A stretch of DNA of 8,703 nt from Nocardioides sp. (GTDB taxonomy: Bacteria > Actinomycetota > Actinomycetes > Propionibacteriales > Nocardioidaceae), in NCBI GenBank assembly GCA_003519585.1, contig DOWL01000140.1, forward strand, positions 9,704 through 18,406, given 5' to 3'. A program made the translations under genes and the position numbers. The notes under the pieces are model-generated. The model saw nothing but the letters and a program-made list of their open reading frames with translations, had not been told where the DNA came from and did not search any database. Each line of letters opens with the position of its first letter. The stretch's first letter is position 1. This document shows positions 1-5,516 of the stretch, piece after piece.

Positions 1-10
1 AGCGTTGCCG

Positions 11-1012
11 TCACCGGCCCTCCAGCAGCGGCCCAGCCGGGTCGTGGCTGATCCCGACCTTGCGGACGGCGAGCCCGGACAGCGCCTCGAGGCAGACCCG
101 GTTGGCGAGGAAGACGGTGATCTCCGCGTGGTCGTAGGGAGGCGAGACCTCGACCACGTCGATGCCGGCCACCGGGAGCTCGGTGCAGATCCGGCGTACG
201 GCGTCCAGCAGGTCGCGCGAGGAGAGGCCACCGGGCTCCGGCGTACCGGTCCCGGGTGCGTGGCCGGGATCGCAGACGTCGATGTCGACCGAGAGGAAGA
301 CGGCGTCGCAGTCGTCGAGAGCGATCTCGAACGCCTCGTCGAGACAGGCGGTCAACCCGCGCTTGCCGATCTCGGTCATCTCGAAGGAGCGCATGTTCTG
401 CTCGGCCATCCACCCCAGCGTCTCCGGACCGGGCCAGTAGCCGCGCAGCCCCACCTGGAGGAACCGGTCGCCGCGCAGCGCACCCGACTCGATGAGCCGG
501 CGCATCGGCTGGCCGTGCCCGTACAGCGAGCCGAACTCGATGTCGCCGGTGTCGGCGTGCGCGTCGAAGTGGATCATCGAGACCCGTCCGAAGCCGAGGT
601 GCCGGGCCACACCGGTGGCGTCGGGAAGCGTGATCGAGTGGTCGCCGCCGAGCACCAGCGGGACGGCGCCCTGACTGGCCACGGCATACACCGCCTCCTC
701 CAGGGCCTGCCGGGATCGCTCCTGCTCACCCGGCGGCATCTCGACATCCCCGGCGTCGAGGACGCGCAGGTCCTGCAGTCCGTCGACCCGCAGCGCGAGG
801 TGCGGCCGGGAGCCGTCGTGGGGCAGGTAGTCGGTCCCGCGGATCGCCTGCGGCCCGAACCGGGTGCCCGGTCGGTGCGAGGTGCCGCCGTCCCACGGGG
901 CGCCGACCACCACCACGTCGGCAGTCGCCAGCGCCTCGGTGTCCGCGAGGTCGACCGGGTCGACGCCGAGGAAGGTGATGTCGGGTCCGAACTGCGCGCC
1001 GTACCGGGTCAT
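11..1012 (-). CDS. Agmatinase / guanidinobutyrase-type ureohydrolase
   Basis: A 333-aa cytosolic enzyme of the arginase/agmatinase (ureohydrolase) family, which removes urea from guanidino compounds using two manganese ions. The metal-binding set is complete: GGDHS at residues 122-126 (His125), DAHAD at 150-154 (Asp150, His152, Asp154) and SVDIDVCDP at 241-249 (Asp243, Asp245). The substrate-loop segment HRPGTRFGP (46-54) and GTGTPEPGG (254-262) are also family hallmarks. Length is normal for the family. The ATG start sits in a sound N-terminal context, but no Shine-Dalgarno is visible; a TAGAAC hexamer lies six bases upstream of the start, so the mRNA may be leaderless. Close relatives act on agmatine, 4-guanidinobutyrate, 3-guanidinopropionate or guanidine, and the sequence does not decide between them. 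The divergent aminotransferase favours agmatine (giving putrescine) or guanidinobutyrate (giving GABA). Family assignment is firm; substrate is inference. Confidence 0.9.
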   Translation of the reverse strand: MTRYGAQFGPDITFLGVDPVDLADTEALATADVVVVGAPWDGGTSHRPGTRFGPQAIRGTDYLPHDGSRPHLALRVDGLQDLRVLDAGDVEMPPGEQERSRQALEEAVYAVASQGAVPLVLGGDHSITLPDATGVARHLGFGRVSMIHFDAHADTGDIEFGSLYGHGQPMRRLIESGALRGDRFLQVGLRGYWPGPETLGWMAEQNMRSFEMTEIGKRGLTACLDEAFEIALDDCDAVFLSVDIDVCDPGHAPGTGTPEPGGLSSRDLLDAVRRICTELPVAGIDVVEVSPPYDHAEITVFLANRVCLEALSGLAVRKVGISHDPAGPLLEGR

Positions 1013-1160
1013 GGGGTGGTTCTACCAGCGCGCCCGGCTCCAGCACAGCTACCCGAACGGACGGTGATTCCGTGGCGAAATGGCAGATCCGCGACTGATT
1101 TCGTCGCGAGTTCGCCGTTTCCATGTGGAGATTCGGCGCCGGGCAGAGCATCATGGACCC
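1013..1160. promoter_or_regulatory. Divergent promoter region of ureohydrolase and aminotransferase
   Basis: These 148 bp separate two divergent starts and must hold both promoters. Neither gene has a convincing Shine-Dalgarno. On the minus strand TAGAAC (1024-1019) ends six bases before the ureohydrolase ATG; on the plus strand CATCAT (1149-1154) ends six bases before the aminotransferase ATG. Each matches four of six positions of TATAAT and is spaced as expected for leaderless actinobacterial transcripts, but no good -35 boxes are seen. Two small dyads lie between them: CGAAAT (1076-1081) with ATTTCG (1098-1103), and CGCGAC (1090-1095) with GTCGCG (1103-1108). These could be operator half-sites for a shared regulator. 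All of this is pattern-based inference. Confidence 0.4.
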
Positions 1161-2543
1161 ATGGCACTCGACCCCGCACAGCTCCAGCAGGCCGCCAAGG
1201 ACCACCTGTGGCTGCACTTCACCCGGCACGGCTCCTACAAGGACAACGACGTCCCGGTGATCGTGCGCGGCGAGGGCGCCTACATCTATGACCAGAGCGG
1301 CAAGCGCTACCTCGACGCGCTCGCCGGACTGTTCGTGAGCCAGCTCGGCCACGGCCGGACCGACCTTGCCGAAGCGGCGGCCAAGCAGGCCGAGCAGCTG
1401 GCCTTCATGCCGCTGTGGTCCTACGCGCACCCCAACGCGATCGAGCTCGCCGCCCGCGTGGCGGCGTACGCTCCGGGTGACCTCAACCGGGTATTCTTCA
1501 CCAGCGGTGGCGGCGAGGCCGTCGAGAGCGCATGGAAGCTCGCGAAGAACTACTTCAAGCTCACCGGCAAGCCGATGAAGCACAAGGTCCTCTCCCGGAC
1601 CATCGCCTACCACGGCACCACGCAGGGCGCGCTGTCCATCACCGGGCTGCCCGGGCTCAAGCAGCAGTTCGAGCCGCTGGTGCCCTCGACGTTCCGGGTG
1701 CCCAACACCAACTTCTACCGCGCCCCGCAGACCGCCGCGCATGTCGCCGACGACGTCGAGGCGTTCGGCCGCTGGGCCGCCGACCAGGTCGCGGTCCAGA
1801 TCGAGAACGAGGGCCCCGACACGGTCGCCGCGGTCTTCATGGAGCCGGTGCAGAACGCCGGCGGCTGCTTCCCACCGCCGCCCGGATATTTCCAGCGGGT
1901 CCGAGAGATCTGCGACGAGTACGACGTGCTCATGGTCTCCGACGAGGTGATCTGCGCCTTCGGTCGGCTCGGCCACATGTTCGGCGCCGAGCGCTACGGC
2001 TACCAGCCCGACATCATCACCTGCGCCAAGGGCATCACCTCCGGCTACGCCCCGCTCGGCGCGATGATCGCCAGCGACAAGCTGATGGAGCCGTTCCAGG
2101 AGGAGGGCGCGATGTTCGCCCACGGCTACACCTTCGGCGGCCACCCCGTCTCCACCGCGGTGGCGCTGGCCAACCTCGACGCCTTCGAGAACGAGCAGGT
2201 CCTCGACCACGTGAAGAACAACGAGGCGGCCTTCCGCGCCACCCTCGAGCGGCTCAAGGACCTCCCCATCGTCGGCGACGTCCGCGGCGACGGGTACTTC
2301 TACGGCATCGAGCTGGTCAAGGACAAGGCCACCCGCGAGACCTTCACCGCCGAGGAGTGCGAGCGGCTGCTGTTCGGCTTCGTCTCCAAGCAGCTCTACG
2401 CCGAGGGCCTCTACTGCCGCGCCGACGACCGGGGTGACCCCGTCGTCCAGCTCTCCCCGCCGCTGATCTGCACCCAGGAGCACTTCGACGAGATGGAGCA
2501 GATCCTGCGCGTCGTGCTCGACAAGGCGGGCACGCTGATCTGA
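1161..2543 (+). CDS. Class III PLP aminotransferase (omega/polyamine type)
   Basis: A 460-aa fold-type I, class III aminotransferase of the group usually annotated 'aspartate aminotransferase family protein' or putrescine/diamine-pyruvate aminotransferase. Visible landmarks are SGGGEAVESAW from Ser115 (cofactor phosphate binding), YHG at 150-152 (Tyr150 stacks on the pyridine ring), DEV with Asp261 (pyridine nitrogen) and CAKGITSGYAPLGA with Lys290 as the Schiff-base lysine. FGGHPVS follows, as expected in class III enzymes. The frame stays open upstream to an ATG at 1080, but that extension is arginine-rich and unlike the family; MALDPAQ at 1161 is the natural N-terminus. No clear Shine-Dalgarno precedes it, so leaderless initiation is possible. 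Divergent from a ureohydrolase, it probably moves the terminal amino group of putrescine, GABA or a similar omega-amine onto pyruvate or 2-oxoglutarate. Class is firm; the exact donor is inference. Confidence 0.9.
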   Translation: MALDPAQLQQAAKDHLWLHFTRHGSYKDNDVPVIVRGEGAYIYDQSGKRYLDALAGLFVSQLGHGRTDLAEAAAKQAEQLAFMPLWSYAHPNAIELAARVAAYAPGDLNRVFFTSGGGEAVESAWKLAKNYFKLTGKPMKHKVLSRTIAYHGTTQGALSITGLPGLKQQFEPLVPSTFRVPNTNFYRAPQTAAHVADDVEAFGRWAADQVAVQIENEGPDTVAAVFMEPVQNAGGCFPPPPGYFQRVREICDEYDVLMVSDEVICAFGRLGHMFGAERYGYQPDIITCAKGITSGYAPLGAMIASDKLMEPFQEEGAMFAHGYTFGGHPVSTAVALANLDAFENEQVLDHVKNNEAAFRATLERLKDLPIVGDVRGDGYFYGIELVKDKATRETFTAEECERLLFGFVSKQLYAEGLYCRADDRGDPVVQLSPPLICTQEHFDEMEQILRVVLDKAGTLI

Positions 2544-2626
2544 CGTACGTCTTCGTGCACTCTCGGTCGATCATCGTGCGCTGAGATCCTCACTGACCCA
2601 CGACCACGCCGTGGAGCATGGCGGCC

Positions 2627-3100
2627 ATGTGGCCACGCCCTGTCGCGCTCACCTTGCCTGCCCTGCTGGCCTTCGGCTCGGTCCTGACGCTGGGGACCGT
2701 GCCGGCGGAGGCGATCAAGCCGGTCCTCGAGGGCCAGCCCGTGGGGCCGACGCGCGACCACGTCGTCTCCGGCAGCTGCGGTGACGCGGACGACACCGGC
2801 TTCGGCTTCTACGCGGTCGCCGGGGCGGCCGCTGGCACCGTGGAGGTGCACGGCGGCGTCACCAGCATGGTCGTCCTCCAAAGCTGGGACTACCGGTTCG
2901 AAGACAACGGCGAGACCGTGGCCGACGGCACCGTCCAGACGAAGTACGTGTCCAACCCCGGCCGCCAGGGCTACAACGGTCACTTCGAGGTCATCGAGAC
3001 GATCCCGGACCAGGACGGCGCGGATCAACTCACCTTCGTCGCCACCGCCGACCAGGACGGTTCCGACCCGACCACGTGCACAGGGACGTTCACGTACTGA
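2627..3100 (+). CDS. Small exported protein of unknown function
   Basis: I do not recognise this protein. The first ~29 residues look like a Sec signal peptide: an Arg near the N-terminus, a hydrophobic run rich in Leu/Ala/Val, then PAEA followed by IKPV, which suits signal peptidase I cleavage after AEA. The mature part (~128 aa) has no membrane segment, is acidic, rich in Gly, Thr and Asp, and carries only two cysteines, one just after the predicted N-terminus (SGSC) and one near the C-terminus (TTCTG). A single disulfide joining the ends of a beta-sandwich-like domain is possible. An ATG at 2618 lies only one base after GGAG (2613-2616), whereas ATG 2627 lies ten bases after it, so I prefer 2627 (157 aa). 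Both ATGs fall in a short palindrome (CATGG/CCATG, 2617-2629). The gene starts 83 bp after the aminotransferase and could be co-transcribed. It ends 5 bp from the convergent DUF1015 gene. Confidence 0.72.
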   Translation: MWPRPVALTLPALLAFGSVLTLGTVPAEAIKPVLEGQPVGPTRDHVVSGSCGDADDTGFGFYAVAGAAAGTVEVHGGVTSMVVLQSWDYRFEDNGETVADGTVQTKYVSNPGRQGYNGHFEVIETIPDQDGADQLTFVATADQDGSDPTTCTGTFTY

Positions 3101-3105
3101 TCCGC

Positions 3106-4125
3106 TCAGGGCCTCCGGAAGATGCCGGCGCAGGGCTTCGGCTCGAAGTACGTCGTCTTGGGTGGCATCACGCCGCCCGCGTCGGCCAGCCTGGTGAGGG
3201 CCGAGAGGGGTGGCGGCGCCAGGGTGAACAACACTCCCCCATCGCTGTCGCAACGACGCGTGAGCTCGTCGAGAGGCGTGCGGGCCGGGGCGATCTCCAG
3301 GCGTTGCGGCACCCGGTCGAGGACCTGCGCCTGCAGGATTTCGACGTCGAGGCCCGCACCCGGCTCACGCGGTGTGACGTCGTACCACTGACCCACGGCG
3401 TAGAGCCCGAACGAGCCGGTCGCCGGAGCGGTCACCGACGCGGCCGGACGGACCACGAACCCGAGCTCGAGGAGTGCCATCAGGCCGGCCTGGTCGACGG
3501 GACCGAGAAGTCTGCGCTGGAACGCCGAGAGCCGCAGGCCGTCCATCGCATGTACGACGCACAGCACGCCCGCGTCGCCGGGCTCACCGGCGGCCCGCCA
3601 GGAGGCGACCGCCGCCGCGACCCGATGGTGACCGTCGGCGATGTAGAGCACTGCCCGCCCCAGCTCCTCCGCCAACGCCGCGCCCTGGTCTCCGCCACAC
3701 CGCCAGACCTGCTGACGTAGCGCGCCGGGGCCGGCGAAGTCGAGCAGCGGCTCGGTGGCGCACACGGCGGCCACGGTCTCGGCGTACGTCGGTCCGGCGT
3801 CGTGCAGCAGCGCGACCAGCGCCGGTGCCGCATCGGTCTCCATGTGCTTGACCAGGCTCTCGACACGCTGGGCCTGCACCGCCTCATGGCCGCGCGCCCG
3901 CCCATCCGTGAAGGCCGCGACCTCCACCTCGCCGACGATGCCGACGTGGTCGCCCTGTCGGTAGACGTAGACGGCGGCTGCGGCCTCGTCGTACGCCGTC
4001 GGGTCGGGTGGTGCGACCGGCGGGAGCGTGCCGGTGTCCTCGGGCAACTCGGCCAGGCCCGACACCAGGCGGCGGGCCCACTCGGGCCGGACGACGAGGG
4101 CGGGGAAGGGACGTACGCCGCTCAC
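3106..4125 (-). CDS. DUF1015 family protein, coupled to serA
   Basis: A 339-aa cytosolic DUF1015 protein. The signature segments are all present: an RxHE-like helix (GHEAVQAQRVESLVKH, 79-94), ADGHHR (163-168) and the C-terminal MPPKTTYFEPKP (320-331). It is shorter than the roughly 400 residues usual for the family, mainly because the N-terminal part is compact. The start is GTG at 4125, immediately after the TAG of the upstream dehydrogenase with no intervening base, and a GGTGCGGGG stretch at the end of that gene can serve as its ribosome binding site. Translational coupling is therefore likely. The family has no function I can name with certainty. The DGHHR motif resembles that of ParB-like free-serine kinases (SbnI/SerK), and DUF1015 genes next to serA/serC occur, from memory, in clostridia and other bacteria. 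A role in serine or phosphoserine metabolism is therefore a reasonable inference. Confidence 0.88.
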   Translation of the reverse strand: MSGVRPFPALVVRPEWARRLVSGLAELPEDTGTLPPVAPPDPTAYDEAAAAVYVYRQGDHVGIVGEVEVAAFTDGRARGHEAVQAQRVESLVKHMETDAAPALVALLHDAGPTYAETVAAVCATEPLLDFAGPGALRQQVWRCGGDQGAALAEELGRAVLYIADGHHRVAAAVASWRAAGEPGDAGVLCVVHAMDGLRLSAFQRRLLGPVDQAGLMALLELGFVVRPAASVTAPATGSFGLYAVGQWYDVTPREPGAGLDVEILQAQVLDRVPQRLEIAPARTPLDELTRRCDSDGGVLFTLAPPPLSALTRLADAGGVMPPKTTYFEPKPCAGIFRRP

Positions 4126-5382
4126 CTAGTGCCCCGCACCGAACTTCCGGCGCGGGACACTAGCCTCAGTCTCCGGACCGAGGGTCACCTCGGACACGCT
4201 GAGCACATGCGGCAGCGCACGGAGCCCGTCGAGGAGCTCCTGGGACGGCTTCCCACCCACGTCGATGGTCGCGACCGCGGCCTCGCCGCCCCGGAAGATG
4301 CGGTTCTCCATGTGCTCGACGTTGAGATGCGCGCTGCTGAGCCGGTCGAGGACGCCGGCCAGCACGCCGACCCGGTCGAGGTGCCGGATGGTGAGCGTGA
4401 AGGAGCCGAGGGTCCGCTCGTCGAGGTTGACGCAGTGCCGTGTCTCGCCGACCACGAACGCGTCGATGATCTCGGTGACCCCGGCGGCGATGGCCCGCTG
4501 TGCCTGCTCGGTGGAGGCGCCGATGTGGTGGGTGCCCACGACCTCGGGGTGCTTGGCCAGCGGTGAGTCCCAAGAGCCGTGCCCGGAACCGGGCTCGTCG
4601 GCGTACACGTCGAGCCCCGCGCGTACGGCGCCCGCGTCGAGCGCCGCCAACAGGGCTGCCTCGTCGACCACGTCGCCGCGGGAGGTGTTGAGCAGGATCG
4701 CCCCAGGCTTCATCCGAGCCAGGAAGTCGGCGTCGACCAGGTGACGGGTTGCGGCGGTGGACGGGACGTGCAGGCTCACGATGTCGGAGGAGCTGGCGAG
4801 CTCCTCGAGCGAGCCGCACCAGGTCACGCCCGCCTCCTCGGCGCGGGCCACGACGTACTCCGTCCGGCCCTCGCGCGCCACGGACTGCACCTGGATCCCG
4901 AAGGCGGCGGCCCGCTCGGCCACGGCCATCCCGATCGAGCCCAGCCCGATGATGCCCATCGTCGAGCCGAGCAGCCCGCCGGCCTTGCTGTAGCGCTTCT
5001 TGTCCCAGCGGCCGCTGCGCAGGTCGGCGACGTTGTCGGCGATCCGGCGGTCCACGGCGAGAAGCAGGCCCATGGTCAGCTCCGCCACTGCGGCGGAGTT
5101 GCGTCCGGGGACGTTGGAGACCAGCACCCCGCGAGTGGCGGCAGCGTCGGTGTCGATGGTGTTGGTCCCCGCGCCGGCGCGGATGACCAGGGCCAGCCGA
5201 TCCGCCGACTCGAACACCGGCGCCTTCACCTTGGTGCTCCGGACCACGAGTGCGTCGAAGCCCGCGATCCGGCCCGGGAGGTCGTCCGCGGACAGGTCGG
5301 GCTCCAGCACGCAGGTGTGCCCCCGTGCCTCGAGATCGGCCACGGTCTGCTCGGGCAGCTTGTCGGCCAGCAGCAGGTGCAC
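4126..5382 (-). CDS. serA: D-3-phosphoglycerate dehydrogenase, short ACT-domain form
   Basis: A 418-aa D-2-hydroxyacid dehydrogenase with a C-terminal ACT domain, best read as phosphoglycerate dehydrogenase, the NAD-dependent first step of serine synthesis. The Rossmann motif GIIGLGSIG spans 143-151. The catalytic triad is visible: Arg235 in NTSRGD, Glu263 in ADEPGSG and His286 in HHIGAS. The ACT domain runs from about 328 to 402 (FTLTIRHLDRVGVLAGVL onwards), which fits allosteric control by serine. There is no intervening ASB domain, so it is not the ~530-residue type I enzyme typical of mycobacteria. The frame is open up to 5490, but the extra 36 residues are Arg/Ala-rich and unlike the family; GTG at 5382 follows GGGAAAGGGG at good spacing and begins HLLLADKLP, a normal SerA start. 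DUF1015 follows directly in the same operon. A different 2-hydroxyacid substrate cannot be excluded. Confidence 0.88.
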   Translation of the reverse strand: MHLLLADKLPEQTVADLEARGHTCVLEPDLSADDLPGRIAGFDALVVRSTKVKAPVFESADRLALVIRAGAGTNTIDTDAAATRGVLVSNVPGRNSAAVAELTMGLLLAVDRRIADNVADLRSGRWDKKRYSKAGGLLGSTMGIIGLGSIGMAVAERAAAFGIQVQSVAREGRTEYVVARAEEAGVTWCGSLEELASSSDIVSLHVPSTAATRHLVDADFLARMKPGAILLNTSRGDVVDEAALLAALDAGAVRAGLDVYADEPGSGHGSWDSPLAKHPEVVGTHHIGASTEQAQRAIAAGVTEIIDAFVVGETRHCVNLDERTLGSFTLTIRHLDRVGVLAGVLDRLSSAHLNVEHMENRIFRGGEAAVATIDVGGKPSQELLDGLRALPHVLSVSEVTLGPETEASVPRRKFGAGH

Positions 5383-5406
5383 GGCGCCCCTTTCCCGGAC
5401 GTCTGC

Positions 5407-5425
5407 CCGCGCCGTCCCGGCGCGG
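5407..5425 (-). promoter_or_regulatory. GC hairpin in the serA leader
   Basis: CCGCGCCG (5407-5414) and CGGCGCGG (5418-5425) form a perfect 8-bp, all-G/C stem closed by a three-base loop. On the serA mRNA it would lie at the very 5' end, ending 10 bases before the ribosome binding site. It may stabilise the message or affect initiation. No U-run follows, so it is not a classical attenuator. Confidence 0.45.
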
Positions 5426-5481
5426 AGTCCGGTCACGCTAGCCCTCGGCGGCCTTCTGAGGCTAGGTTGCGCTGCACGGGT

Positions 5482-5501
5482 CCGCGGCAACGGAGCCGCG
5501 G
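5482..5501 (+). promoter_or_regulatory. GC hairpin upstream of the phosphodiesterase RBS
   Basis: CCGCGGC (5482-5488) and GCCGCGG (5495-5501) form a perfect 7-bp G/C stem with a six-base loop. It ends one base before the GGGAGGGA ribosome binding site of the plus-strand gene. Its place mirrors the hairpin in the opposite serA leader. A role in translation or mRNA stability is inference. Confidence 0.42.
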
Positions 5502-5516
5502 CGGGAGGGAACCGTC

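Larger units (their letters stand above)
5383..5516. promoter_or_regulatory. Divergent promoter region between serA and the phosphodiesterase
   Basis: A 134-bp divergent control region. An inverted repeat, CTAGCCCTC (5438-5446) and GAGGCTAG (5458-5465), has arms that match except for one extra C. TANNNT hexamers overlap or abut the arms: TAGGTT on the plus strand (5463-5468) and TAGCGT on the minus strand (5439-5434). They would place transcription starts near 5475 (+) and 5427 (-), giving leaders of about 42-45 nt. Ribosome binding sites are GGGAGGGA (5503-5510) for the plus gene and GGGAAAGGGG (5396-5387) for serA. No strong -35 boxes are obvious. The repeat could be an operator acting on both promoters; this is inference from layout. 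Confidence 0.45.

Noticed and set aside
1080..1160. Upstream ATG extending the aminotransferase by 27 residues
   Set aside because: The extension is Arg-rich and not family-like, and would consume the divergent promoter region.
5..1291. 428-codon plus-strand open frame across the ureohydrolase and the intergenic region
   Set aside because: It overlaps two real genes and shows no family signature; it is a GC-driven shadow.
726..2483. Long open frame on the minus strand opposite the aminotransferase
   Set aside because: It lies antisense to a gene with full catalytic motifs. Its translation is low-complexity Val/Gly/Arg/Leu-rich text with no recognisable domain, which is typical of high-GC shadows.
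2542..2551. GACGTACGTC palindrome overlapping the aminotransferase stop
   Set aside because: A perfect 10-bp palindrome but with no loop and no second copy nearby; too short to call a terminator or operator.
5383..5490. N-terminal extension of serA to an ATG at 5490
   Set aside because: The added 36 residues are Arg/Ala-rich and precede a normal SerA start. GTG at 5382 has a good RBS, and the extension would cover the promoter and hairpins.
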